Shown here: in pieces, positions 1 through 8,706 of the stretch
Numbering within the stretch: position 1 is the stretch's first letter
Layout: every line of letters starts with the position of its first letter
Translations under genes and position numbers: made by a program
Source of the DNA: Flavobacteriales bacterium
GTDB taxonomy: Bacteria; Bacteroidota; Bacteroidia; Flavobacteriales_G; JALEGO01
Reading direction: 5' to 3'
DNA: 64,000 bases
Assembly: GCA_020628935.1 (NCBI GenBank)
Contig: JAHDEG010000003.1
Location: forward strand, 1-64,000
Notes under the pieces: model-generated
Told to the model about the DNA's origin: nothing
Databases searched by the model: none
Seen by the model: the letters and a program-made list of their open reading frames with translations, nothing else

Positions 1-27
1 ACTAAATACTATATGGCATACAAGCAG

Positions 28-132
28 TCTTAGCTTAACTTAATGGCATTGGCTCCCAAGGTCGCTCAGTAAAACACCATTTCTCCAAAACATATAAAAA
101 AATAAAAGCTAGCCACTCTGTCAGGGCTAGAA
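28..132 (+). repeat. Dispersed intergenic repeat, copy R1
   Basis: A core GGCTCCCAAGGTCGC at 51-65 is followed about 45 bases later by the tail AAAGCTAGCCACTCTGTCAG and GGGCTAG (ending at 130). The same core and tail recur, by eye, at 3579-3695, 22263-22374 (inverted), 25478-25595 (inverted) and 40482-40575. The copy occupies most of the leader before the GNAT/nitrilase gene. No coding capacity was seen. The function is unknown; a structured RNA, a terminator-like element or a passive palindromic repeat are all possible. Confidence 0.6.
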
Positions 133-256
133 TTAATCGATGTAAAACTTGATTTAAGGTATAAAAAATATTTTTTCAGACCATTAAAAAAGATAAATAT
201 ATTTCATTTTTAAACTATATTCACCCAACATTTACAGACCATTAATAATTGGATAA

Positions 257-1789
257 ATGATTGATAATATAGAAAACGTTGAACTGCAGTATTTAACCTT
301 AACCGACTACCAAGAGTTAAAAAACACCATGATTGAAGCTTATTCAAACATGCCCAACTCGTATTGGAAAGAATCACATATTAAAGCATTAATAGATAAA
401 TTTCCAGAAGGCCAAGTCGTTATAAAAATTAATAACGAACTTGCTGGTTGCGCACTTTCTATTGTTGTAGACTACGACAAGTTTGACGAGCATCATACTT
501 ACAAAGACATTACCGGAAACTATACCTTTGAAACACATAATTCCGAAGGAGATGTTCTTTACGGCATAGATGTATTTATAAAATCCGAATACAGGGGGTT
601 ACGTTTAGGTCGTAGGCTGTATGACTATAGAAAAGAGCTAGCCGAAAAATTAAATTTAAGAGGCATTGCTTTTGGAGGCAGAATTCCTAATTACCACAAA
701 TTCGCTAAAGAATTATCCCCAAAAGAATACATAGAAAAGGTTCAAAGAAAAGAAATTTATGATCCCGTTCTTAACTTTCAAATGTCAAATGCATTTCATC
801 CTTCCAAAATTTTAAAGGGATATTTAGAAGGTGATGAAGCATCTAACGAGTTTGCAGTACTACTTAAATGGGATAATATATACTTCGAAAAACCAACTAA
901 AAAAGCCCACACTAATAAAAAAATAATCCGTTTAGGTTTAATACAATGGCAAATGCGCCTTTACAAAGACCTAGATGAACTAATGCAACAAGCAGAGTAT
1001 TTTATAGACTCTCTTTCTGCCTACAGGTCAGATTTCGCTTTATTTCCTGAGTTTTTTAATGCGCCTTTAATGGCAGATAACAATCACCTACCAGAATCTG
1101 AGGCCATTAGAGAGTTAGCTAAATTTACACCTGGTATAGTTCAAAAATTTTCTGAGTTAGCAATCGCTTACAATATAAACGTAATTACGGGTAGCATGCC
1201 CGAAATAAAAAATGAATTACTCTATAATGTTGGGTATATATGCAAACGAGATGGTACAACCGAGCGATACGAAAAATTACATGTCACCCCAGACGAGGCA
1301 AAAGTGTGGGGTATGCAAGGCGGTAATGAGTTAAGAACGTATGATACTGATTGCGGTAAAATTGGAGTATTAATTTGTTACGACTCTGAATTTCCTGAAC
1401 TAAGCAGGCTATTGGCAGATGAAGGCATGGATATTTTGTTTGTTCCATTTTTAACAGATACACAAAACGGGTACTCTAGAGTAAGACATTGCGCACAAGC
1501 TAGAGCAATTGAAAATGAATGCTATGTAGCCATTGCCGGTAGTGTTGGTAACTTACCTAAGGTGCATAATATGGATATTCAGTATGCACAATCAATGGTG
1601 TTTACACCATGCGATTTTTCGTTTCCAGCAAATGGTATTAAAGCAGAAGCAACCACAAATACCGAAATGATTGTAATTGCCGATGTTGATATTGATTTAC
1701 TCAGAGAGCTAAATAAATTTGGTAGTGTGCGAAACTTAAAAGACAGAAGAACCGACATATTTAATTTAACAAAAACCAATAAGGCGTAA
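257..1789 (+). CDS. Bifunctional GNAT acetyltransferase / carbon-nitrogen hydrolase
   Basis: A 510-residue two-domain protein. Residues 1 to about 215 form a GNAT acetyltransferase, with the acetyl-CoA loop seen as RGLRLGRRL near 113-121. Residues about 222-500 form a nitrilase-superfamily domain carrying the full catalytic triad: Glu265 in FPEFF, Lys340 in YEKLH and Cys374 in LICYDSEFPEL. The nitrilase half should hydrolyse an amide or nitrile-like C-N bond in the cytoplasm. The fused form is known in Bacteroidota, but the substrate of either half is not known to me. ATG at 257 is the first start and gives a complete GNAT fold. The gene stands 32 bases before mscL on the same strand. Confidence 0.9.
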   Translation: MIDNIENVELQYLTLTDYQELKNTMIEAYSNMPNSYWKESHIKALIDKFPEGQVVIKINNELAGCALSIVVDYDKFDEHHTYKDITGNYTFETHNSEGDVLYGIDVFIKSEYRGLRLGRRLYDYRKELAEKLNLRGIAFGGRIPNYHKFAKELSPKEYIEKVQRKEIYDPVLNFQMSNAFHPSKILKGYLEGDEASNEFAVLLKWDNIYFEKPTKKAHTNKKIIRLGLIQWQMRLYKDLDELMQQAEYFIDSLSAYRSDFALFPEFFNAPLMADNNHLPESEAIRELAKFTPGIVQKFSELAIAYNINVITGSMPEIKNELLYNVGYICKRDGTTERYEKLHVTPDEAKVWGMQGGNELRTYDTDCGKIGVLICYDSEFPELSRLLADEGMDILFVPFLTDTQNGYSRVRHCAQARAIENECYVAIAGSVGNLPKVHNMDIQYAQSMVFTPCDFSFPANGIKAEATTNTEMIVIADVDIDLLRELNKFGSVRNLKDRRTDIFNLTKTNKA

Positions 1790-1820
1790 ATAACCCAGAA
1801 AGGTCATAATTTTTACTAAA

Positions 1821-2270
1821 ATGAAATCTAAACTATTAAAAGAATTTAAAGAGTTTGCTGTAAAAGGCAATATGATTGACATCGCCATTGGTGTAATTAT
1901 TGGAGCGGCATTCAACAAAGTAGTAGACGCATTGGTGAAAGAAGTTTTTCTTCCTCCCTTATCGTTTCTAACCGATGGAATAAATTTAGAAAACAAAAAA
2001 ATAGTACTCCGAAAAGCAATAGAAATTAATGGAGTAACTAACCCAGAAGAAATAGCCATTGGCTACGGAAAGCTTATTGAAGCAGGTGTTGATTTTTTAA
2101 TTGTTGGGTTTACTGTGTTTTTAGTTGTTAAGTTAATGAACTCGCTTAAAAAGAAATCAGAAGACCCTAAAAACCCAGCAGAAGTAACACCTAAAAACAT
2201 TGAGCTTTTACACCGCATGACCGAACTAATGGAAAAACAAATCACATTATTAGAAGGGCTTAAAAAGTAA
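1821..2270 (+). CDS. mscL: Large-conductance mechanosensitive channel MscL
   Basis: 149 residues, the normal MscL length. The N-terminal amphipathic helix and first membrane helix are clear (FKEFAVKGNMIDIAIGVIIG, with Ala/Gly pore-lining spacing). The second membrane helix is at about 90-110 (VDFLIVGFTVFLVVKL), and a charged cytoplasmic helical bundle ends the protein. It forms a homopentameric inner-membrane safety valve opened by membrane tension under hypo-osmotic shock. It follows the GNAT/nitrilase gene by 32 bases and precedes a glycosyltransferase by 29 bases, so co-transcription is likely although no functional link is evident. Confidence 0.95.
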   Translation: MKSKLLKEFKEFAVKGNMIDIAIGVIIGAAFNKVVDALVKEVFLPPLSFLTDGINLENKKIVLRKAIEINGVTNPEEIAIGYGKLIEAGVDFLIVGFTVFLVVKLMNSLKKKSEDPKNPAEVTPKNIELLHRMTELMEKQITLLEGLKK

Positions 2271-2299
2271 GGTATGTTCAGAGAGTTATTTAACTTAAC

Positions 2300-3529
2300 A
2301 TGAAAATCGCAATACTAACGCTTGGTTCACGGGGTGACGTTCAACCTTATGCCGTTCTGGGACAAGCCCTTCAAAACAGAGGGCATCAAGTAACACTTTC
2401 AACAGGTAAAAACTTTGAGAAACTTGTAATATCGTACGGAATTAAGTTTAAAGCCGTAAGAACCGATTACCAAGCTCTTTTACAATCAGATGAAGGCAAG
2501 CAGTTGATAAAAGCAAATCAGTTAGCTGTAAAACGAAATTTAAAGAACCTAATTTTCCCTTTAGTTAAAAACTCCTTAGCCGAGTTTTATCAGCTAGCAC
2601 AAGAAAACGACAAGGTAATTTATCATCCAAAAACCATGGCCGATTGTTTTGCAGACCAAATGCCCAACAAAATGATGAGAGCACTGTTGGTTCCGGCTAT
2701 TCAACCAACATTGGCCTTTGCTAACCCTGCCTTTAGTGGTTTATACATACCCCGTTTTATAAATAAACTCAGTTATAAACTTACCAACCTAGCTACGGTT
2801 ATGTTTAAAACTCCCATTAAAGAATTCAGAGAAAGCGTAGGCTTATCTAAAACGTATAAAACGCCAGAAACACAATGTATATACGCAATTAGCGAATACT
2901 TTTTAGCAAAACCAACAGATCTTCCAAAAACGGCTCAGTTCACTGGCTTTTGGTTTGACGAATCAAAAAAAGAACTTCCAACAGACCTAATCAAATTTAT
3001 AAATTCGGGAACTCCCCCTTTGCTCATTACTTTCGGAAGCATGCCTTTTAATTGCAAGTTTAGCATGCAAAAAATCATAATAAAGCTTACTCAAATACTA
3101 AACATTCGAGTTGTTGTTATTAAAGGTTGGGGCTTCGGCAACACCAAGGATTTAGAAGAAAATACGAATGTAAAAGTTATTAAAAGCGCGCACTACAACA
3201 CACTGTTTCCAAAAGTTAAAGCAGTTATTCACCATGGCGGAATTGGAACAACAGCTGAGTGTCTAAAAGCAGGTAAACCGTTTATGATCTGTCCAATTCT
3301 TTATCCCGTTGGCGATCAAGCTTTTTGGGGTAATCTAGCACATAAAAAAGGGTTAGCTCTAAAGCCTATACCCCTGAGTAAAATTACCGAGCAAGCGTTT
3401 ATAAGTAACGTAAAAGAATTACTCACCAAACAATCACTCTACGCAAAAGCAGCTCTAATAAGAGAAAAAATTAAGTGCGAAAACGGATTGCAAAAAGCAG
3501 TAAAGATTATTGAAAATGACATTCTGTAG
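2300..3529 (+). CDS. UGT/MGT-like glycosyltransferase (GT1 type)
   Basis: 409 residues with the GT-B layout of the macrolide/sterol glucosyltransferase group. The N-terminal Rossmann start is MKIAILTLGSRGDVQPY, typical of the family (Gly-Ser-Arg-Gly-Asp). The C-terminal nucleotide-sugar signature is at about 310-345: HHGGIGTTAECLKAGKPF followed by PxxxDQ (YPVGDQAFWG). It should transfer a sugar from a UDP- or TDP-sugar to a lipid or small-molecule acceptor; the acceptor cannot be read from the sequence. No signal peptide is present. It is the last gene of the short plus-strand run starting at 257 and is followed by repeat R2. Confidence 0.85.
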   Translation: MKIAILTLGSRGDVQPYAVLGQALQNRGHQVTLSTGKNFEKLVISYGIKFKAVRTDYQALLQSDEGKQLIKANQLAVKRNLKNLIFPLVKNSLAEFYQLAQENDKVIYHPKTMADCFADQMPNKMMRALLVPAIQPTLAFANPAFSGLYIPRFINKLSYKLTNLATVMFKTPIKEFRESVGLSKTYKTPETQCIYAISEYFLAKPTDLPKTAQFTGFWFDESKKELPTDLIKFINSGTPPLLITFGSMPFNCKFSMQKIIIKLTQILNIRVVVIKGWGFGNTKDLEENTNVKVIKSAHYNTLFPKVKAVIHHGGIGTTAECLKAGKPFMICPILYPVGDQAFWGNLAHKKGLALKPIPLSKITEQAFISNVKELLTKQSLYAKAALIREKIKCENGLQKAVKIIENDIL

Positions 3530-3578
3530 TATATATTTACGAAGCTATTTCCTGCGCTCCATTTTTAGTTTTTTTGTT

Positions 3579-3695
3579 AAATGTAGGTTTAAATCAGGTT
3601 GTAAATGGCTCCCAGAGTCGCCTTTAAACATGTTTAAACCAAAATACATTTAACTGCAAAAAGCTAACCATTCCGCTCAGGGCTAGGGTTTTCTC
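3579..3695 (+). repeat. Dispersed intergenic repeat, copy R2, with long stem-loop
   Basis: Lies between two convergent genes. Arms AAATGTAGGTTTAAA (3579-3593) and TTTAAACC-AAAA-TACATTT (3633-3651) can pair. Inside is a perfect 16-base palindrome TTTAAACATGTTTAAA (3623-3638). The shared core GGCTCCCAGAGTCGCC is at 3607-3622 and the shared tail AAAGCTAACCATTCCGCTCA with GGGCTAG is at 3660-3686. It may serve as a bidirectional terminator here, but copies elsewhere lie in leaders, so this is inference. Confidence 0.65.
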
Positions 3696-3732
3696 AATTA
3701 AATAATAATTTCTAATTTTTTATAAAAGAATT

Positions 3733-4965
3733 TCAAGATCTAACTACGGTATAAAACTTCCTCACAACCTCAAATTCACTAGGGTTTAAAAAAGCATACT
3801 CTTTAGCTAATTTGTAAGCGTTTCTTTGCTTTAACAAGCCCAAAACACGATAATAAATTGGTGTAGAAAGAGTAAAGATTGCAATTAACAAGATGGAGTA
3901 CTTTACAGGAACTATTAGCAGTATAAGCAACCCAAAAAAACCGTACAGTATCATTGCTAAAGAAAGCTTTATAGATGAATAAAATTCAATATCTGTTTTT
4001 AATTTGTCACATACTTTTTTCGCAATAAAAAAAGTTAGTAAATGAGTAATAAAGCCCATTACAACAAAGGGTAAAAGCAATAAAAATTGAGTAACAACTT
4101 TTAAAAACCCAACTTTTGGCGTGAAAAACGAGCTCGAAACACATGATGTTTCGTTATTAAGAATATCGTTTACTTCTTTAATCTCTTTTTCCTCCAGTAG
4201 ATTAACGTTTTCAATTATTCTGTGTTCTTCAAAAAACCGATTTTTTGAATAGTGCCGCCAATAGTCAGTAACTGTGTTTTCATTTCTGTACCACTCTAAT
4301 ACCTGCAAAGTAAGAGGCGCCTTTTCTTTTTGAATGATATTTAAATTATCCGTCAATTTTTCAGTGATAAGTTCAGTCATTAGCTTGGGGGCTAACTGAT
4401 TTTTATCCATCTTCAAATAGGAGTCTAAATATATAGGCTTATCAAAGTTTAGCATTAATTCAGAACCACGTTTTAAAAAATTAGTGTAGTTAATACCAAC
4501 AGGTATAATTACAACTTCTTTATCAAGGGTTTGAGATGCCTGCAAAGCAAGCCTGGCCGTTCCTTTTTTTAGTGGCAACAGATGATTGCCCATTATACTA
4601 GTTCCTTCAGAAAAAATTAAAATAGCATGGTTTTTAGCCATGCACGCAATAGCCTCTTTAAACGTTTTTTCGTTCTTTTTTAGGTTTTTAGCTCCATCAC
4701 GAGATCTGTAGGTAGGTATTAAATTAAACGACCTTAAAAACGCTGTAACCGGTTTATTAACAAAAACATCTGATCTTACTAGTGTAGACATCTGCCTTGG
4801 CAAAAAAGCACCAACCACAAAGGCATCCATAAAAGCATTAGGGTGGTTTGACGATAATATTATAGCCTTGTCTTTAGGTATGTTTTCAAGCCCACTTATA
4901 AACACACGTTTATAAAACAGCCGAAGTGAAAATTTAAATAATATTCTATATAAATAGTATAACAT
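3733..4965 (-). CDS. PlsC-like glycerol-phosphate acyltransferase
   Basis: 410 residues. The N-terminal half is a phospholipid/glycerol acyltransferase domain. It has the catalytic NH-x5-D block (SNHPNAFMD near 39-47, one residue longer than the usual HX4D, a variant seen in Bacteroidota homologues), the Arg-containing block PTYRSRD and the FSEGTS block that corresponds to FPEGT. The C-terminal third holds about four hydrophobic membrane spans separated by short loops. The likely role is acyl transfer to lysophosphatidate or a related acceptor at the inner membrane. It is transcribed alone on the minus strand, 56 bases after the start of the membrane-protein gene at 5022-6839. Confidence 0.85.
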   Translation of the reverse strand: MLYYLYRILFKFSLRLFYKRVFISGLENIPKDKAIILSSNHPNAFMDAFVVGAFLPRQMSTLVRSDVFVNKPVTAFLRSFNLIPTYRSRDGAKNLKKNEKTFKEAIACMAKNHAILIFSEGTSIMGNHLLPLKKGTARLALQASQTLDKEVVIIPVGINYTNFLKRGSELMLNFDKPIYLDSYLKMDKNQLAPKLMTELITEKLTDNLNIIQKEKAPLTLQVLEWYRNENTVTDYWRHYSKNRFFEEHRIIENVNLLEEKEIKEVNDILNNETSCVSSSFFTPKVGFLKVVTQFLLLLPFVVMGFITHLLTFFIAKKVCDKLKTDIEFYSSIKLSLAMILYGFFGLLILLIVPVKYSILLIAIFTLSTPIYYRVLGLLKQRNAYKLAKEYAFLNPSEFEVVRKFYTVVRS

Positions 4966-5021
4966 TCTTATTGTAAATATATAGAACTATTCATGTATGT
5001 AGGCCGAGTAGCTCATATAAT

Positions 5022-6839
5022 TTAAAGGTTAGGTTCCTCTTGTAATTCGTAAATAGATACGCTAGCATTTTTTACACTATATTCCTCCTTGTAAATATTC
5101 CACAAATATACCACCATACTTGTTGAACCTTCTTCAATTTTAGGGGAATAAATACCATATTTAATCTGGTTATTAAATGATTTTTTTTGATGCCAATGAA
5201 TATAAAAAGGTTCATATATATTCTTTTCCTCTTCTTTATTATCAACAGCAAGCACTAGGTTTATGGGTGTTGTTTTACCATTTTTAACATCCATTTCAAA
5301 TTCAAATAAAACATAAATATTTTTTCCAACGTACCTGTCTAAAAGATCCGTTTTGTAAAGCTCAAAAAACTCATCAGACCCCATTTTTTTCTGAAGAACA
5401 TCTGTTGTGTGAATAACTTTTCGAGACAATAATTGCTTCCTCTTTAATAATGATTTTTCAGATATTTCGTCATACTCAACCACTTCATAATTATCTGGTA
5501 TTACTTGGTTTCTCGAATTTCTATAAATGGCATAATCAGCAATGTTTGTTTGAAAATCAAAGCTTTGCACTACTGTAGAGTTTGTATACTCATCGTTGTA
5601 AAAAGCCCAAACTGATTGGTCAGAAAAATACCCCCCTAAAGTAAAGGGTTCTTCTCTGCCTTTGTTAGCTTCTTCAATTTTTGAATAAAAAGAATCAGGA
5701 ATACGTTCAAAAAACCAAAAAGAATGATGCGATAAGTTTGCCGTAAATATAAAATGGATAGGAAAGTAAAAAAGCGGAAGTACAAACAAATAAAACTTCT
5801 TGTTAGGGAATAACTCTAATAACCTGTCTGCTGCAAATACTAAAGCTAAAATAAATAGAGGATAAAAATACAAGCCCGTTCTATCCTCCGGAAAATTTGT
5901 TCCTAAAACATATCCTAAAAACAAGGTTGCTAACCAATTACCTATAAGTAAAAACCCGAATAAATTACAACTAGTTAAAAAGGATGAAATCTTCCGTTTA
6001 GGTAAATTAAAAACCACCAAAACAGCAATTAGCCCAATAAAAAGCAATACCAATACAACTCCTGAAACTACTGTTTCGCCTACAAAATAAGGTAGCAGGG
6101 TTTCAATAGTCATACTCCAAAAACCAGATAAACCTCCGTAGTACAATAAGCCCCGCTCTTTTAGTTCAAAGCCATAAATAGCCAGTAAAAAAATAGGTAT
6201 TACCCCGATTAAAAAAATGGGTAAAAAATAAAACAACTTATTTGTTATTGCTTTCCTATTAAAAAACAAGTGTGTAATTAGCGCTAAAAGGGTAAGAATA
6301 AACGTATTTATTAATGTAAGATTGGCCAAACTTGCTAACAATAAAAAAACAAGCGAAAGTACAAATGGCTTTAATTTAGATGTGCTATAATAGCAATGAA
6401 CATAATATAATCCTCCCATAAGAAAACCCATAGAAAGGCCATACCCTCGGCACAGCGAAAAATATTCAACAAAAAAATGAGAAAATAACAAGCCCGCAAC
6501 TAGAGCGTACTTGACAAAAAAATCTTTAATAACCAAAGAAAGTTTATAGGTATAAAACAAGTATAAAACCAACGACAACAAATTAGGAAGCCTTAATGCT
6601 AAAGGCGAGTACCCAAAAAATGTAGAGCTAATTACGCCTAATAAAGAGTTTAAAATGTGGTTATTTGCATCCCAAATTTTTGTCTGATAAGGAATAAAAT
6701 CTACCGGTAAAATAAAGTGATAAAAAGTAGTAACTTCATCGTGTACCATACCCACGTATATTGCTCTAATTACGCAATACACCATTATAAAAATGGCAAA
6801 AACAAAGTAAGAAGATTTATAGGCCTTAAGCTTGCTCAT
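5022..6839 (-). CDS. GT-C-like polytopic membrane glycosyltransferase (putative)
   Basis: 605 residues with about ten to twelve membrane spans in the first 370 residues and a soluble C-terminal region of about 220 residues. The first external loop carries the acidic HDEVTTF motif and the second span is preceded by NNHILNSLL and ALRLPNLL. This pattern is typical of GT39/PMT and ArnT-like enzymes that use polyprenyl-phosphate sugars outside the membrane. The sequence supports the fold better than any specific substrate. It could glycosylate lipid or protein in the periplasm. The ATG at 6839 leaves only 66 bases to the divergent TraB gene. Confidence 0.65.
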   Translation of the reverse strand: MSKLKAYKSSYFVFAIFIMVYCVIRAIYVGMVHDEVTTFYHFILPVDFIPYQTKIWDANNHILNSLLGVISSTFFGYSPLALRLPNLLSLVLYLFYTYKLSLVIKDFFVKYALVAGLLFSHFFVEYFSLCRGYGLSMGFLMGGLYYVHCYYSTSKLKPFVLSLVFLLLASLANLTLINTFILTLLALITHLFFNRKAITNKLFYFLPIFLIGVIPIFLLAIYGFELKERGLLYYGGLSGFWSMTIETLLPYFVGETVVSGVVLVLLFIGLIAVLVVFNLPKRKISSFLTSCNLFGFLLIGNWLATLFLGYVLGTNFPEDRTGLYFYPLFILALVFAADRLLELFPNKKFYLFVLPLFYFPIHFIFTANLSHHSFWFFERIPDSFYSKIEEANKGREEPFTLGGYFSDQSVWAFYNDEYTNSTVVQSFDFQTNIADYAIYRNSRNQVIPDNYEVVEYDEISEKSLLKRKQLLSRKVIHTTDVLQKKMGSDEFFELYKTDLLDRYVGKNIYVLFEFEMDVKNGKTTPINLVLAVDNKEEEKNIYEPFYIHWHQKKSFNNQIKYGIYSPKIEEGSTSMVVYLWNIYKEEYSVKNASVSIYELQEEPNL

Positions 6840-6905
6840 AATTCAATGGCAAATAAAGTAATTTAACTTGAATTTTAATCACGTTTTGATGCTACATTTG
6901 CCATT

Positions 6906-7760
6906 ATGAAACATTTTGTAACATACGTACTACTAGTTATATTTTCTACCGCTAGTTATAGTCAGTCAAACAGCCTTTTATGGAAAATTAGTGGCAACAA
7001 CCTTAATAACCCTTCCTACCTTTTCGGAACCATTCATATGATACCCAAGGCCGATTATTTTTTCACCAGTGAAATGAAAACCGCTTTTGAAAACTGTGAA
7101 ACACTTGCGTTAGAAGTAAATGTAAATGACATGTCTTTTGCTGAAAAAATTGAATTAGCAAAGCAAGCAATACTGTCTGAAGGGGAAACACTTGAAAAAA
7201 TAATGGGCTCAGAAAAATATAAAGAATTTAAAACCTACCTTATTGACACCCTTAAAATTAAACCTGCAAAAATTGAAAAATACAATAAAGTAAAGCCTTT
7301 TTTTGTAACAGGAATAATTTTAAAAGACTACTTAGGCGGTATAAAGGCTTATGAGGATGAGCTAAGCAGTAAAGCCAAAAAAAATAAAATGAATGTAGTT
7401 GGTTTAGAAACCATTCAAGACCAATTAGATGTAGTAAAGTCGTTTTCAAAAACCGAACAAATAGACATGCTTACCGAAGAACTTGATGTAAGAGATTATA
7501 ATAAAATGGTTGAAGTATACAAAACACAAAATATCGATTCATTATACACTATGTCTAACGAGCAAATGGAAGAAGATTCTGAAATGATGGATAAACTAGC
7601 CAATGACAGAAATGCTAAATGGATTGCAGGTATAGAAAAATTAACAAGCGAAAAAAGTACGTTTATTGCCGTTGGCGCTTTGCATTTACCCGGTGAAAAA
7701 GGAGTAATATCCTTATTAAAACAAAAAGGATATACTGTTGAACCTGTACTTTCTAATTAA
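6906..7760 (+). CDS. TraB/GumN family protein
   Basis: 284 residues with a signal peptide (cleavage after YSQ, about residue 20) and the TraB/GumN family motifs: GTIHMIP near 42-48 and the C-terminal VGALHLPGEKGVISLLKQKG. These GxxH motifs are proposed metal-binding sites of an ancient peptidase-like fold related to Tiki proteins. The biochemical activity of bacterial members is not established. A -7-like box TACATTTG sits at 6893-6900 directly before the ATG, with TTG 22 bases upstream, so the transcript may be nearly leaderless. The 3' end overlaps the convergent LD-carboxypeptidase gene by four bases. Confidence 0.9.
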   Translation: MKHFVTYVLLVIFSTASYSQSNSLLWKISGNNLNNPSYLFGTIHMIPKADYFFTSEMKTAFENCETLALEVNVNDMSFAEKIELAKQAILSEGETLEKIMGSEKYKEFKTYLIDTLKIKPAKIEKYNKVKPFFVTGIILKDYLGGIKAYEDELSSKAKKNKMNVVGLETIQDQLDVVKSFSKTEQIDMLTEELDVRDYNKMVEVYKTQNIDSLYTMSNEQMEEDSEMMDKLANDRNAKWIAGIEKLTSEKSTFIAVGALHLPGEKGVISLLKQKGYTVEPVLSN

Positions 7761-8656
7761 ACTTGTTTGATAGTCACGCTTTTTTCTTCGCAACTAATTT
7801 TAGTTTTTGCACCCATAATTAAAGGGTTGTTGTTTCTAATGTGCCCGCTAGAAACACCAAATACAACCGGATAATTATATTCTTTAACATGATCTAAAAT
7901 AACACCTTGCAATGTAGTTGAAAAAGAAGGTTTAGTATCTTTAGTACCTGTAAAACCCCCAATAAGTAAGCCACTTAAGTTTTTCAAATGCCCCGCACGC
8001 TTTAGTGTATACACCATTCTGTCTATATGATAAAGATATTCCCCTATTTCTTCAATAAACAAAATTCTATTTTTTGTTTTTGGGAAGGATGATGACCCTA
8101 CAAGGCTATGAATTATACTTAAGTTTCCTCCAATAAGCTTGCCTTTTGCAGAGCCCAATATATTGCTTTTTTTTGGCCTTATATTGTATTCTGTTTGACC
8201 TCCTTTTAAAACATTAAAGGTGCGCGTTAAAATTGTTTTGGGGCTTTTCTCATAACTATTTGGCATTACAGCATGTAATGAGCATAACTTTAATTGAGCA
8301 GCTGCATGCATATGAAAAACAGTAATATCGCTAAAACCAACCAACCATTTCGGGTTTTTTGTAAACTTTTTAAAATTTAAAGAGTCAATAATTCGCACCG
8401 ATCCGTATCCTCCCCGAGCAAATAATATGGCTTTTACGTTCTTATTATCGAGCGCAGCCTGAAGTTCAATAATTTTATTCTCATCAGTTGTGGGGAAGTA
8501 AGATTTCGGGTTTTCTAAGTATTCACCAAGCTCAACAACATACCCTTCTTTCTCTAAAGCCTGCTTTGCATGCAAAATAGGCGCTAATTTAACAGCCCCT
8601 GCTGATGCAATTATTGCAATAGTATCTCCTTTTTTAAGCGCTGGTGGTCGTATCAT
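7757..8656 (-). CDS. LD-carboxypeptidase (peptidase S66)
   Basis: 299 residues, standard for the S66 family that trims the terminal D-Ala from murein tetrapeptides during cytoplasmic peptidoglycan recycling. Family landmarks are present: the N-terminal IAIIASAG, FARGGYGS near 79-86, the nucleophile Ser109 in VGFSDIT, the catalytic Glu in FIEEIGE and the catalytic His in VSSGHIRNN. No signal peptide is seen, which fits a cytoplasmic enzyme. It is convergent with the TraB gene (four-base overlap) and divergent from metG with 50 bases between start codons. Confidence 0.92.
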   Translation of the reverse strand: MIRPPALKKGDTIAIIASAGAVKLAPILHAKQALEKEGYVVELGEYLENPKSYFPTTDENKIIELQAALDNKNVKAILFARGGYGSVRIIDSLNFKKFTKNPKWLVGFSDITVFHMHAAAQLKLCSLHAVMPNSYEKSPKTILTRTFNVLKGGQTEYNIRPKKSNILGSAKGKLIGGNLSIIHSLVGSSSFPKTKNRILFIEEIGEYLYHIDRMVYTLKRAGHLKNLSGLLIGGFTGTKDTKPSFSTTLQGVILDHVKEYNYPVVFGVSSGHIRNNNPLIMGAKTKISCEEKSVTIKQV

Positions 8657-8706
8657 TATTATCTATCTGTATCTTTGTACCGTAAGTTAAAAATTTCTGA
8701 GAACAC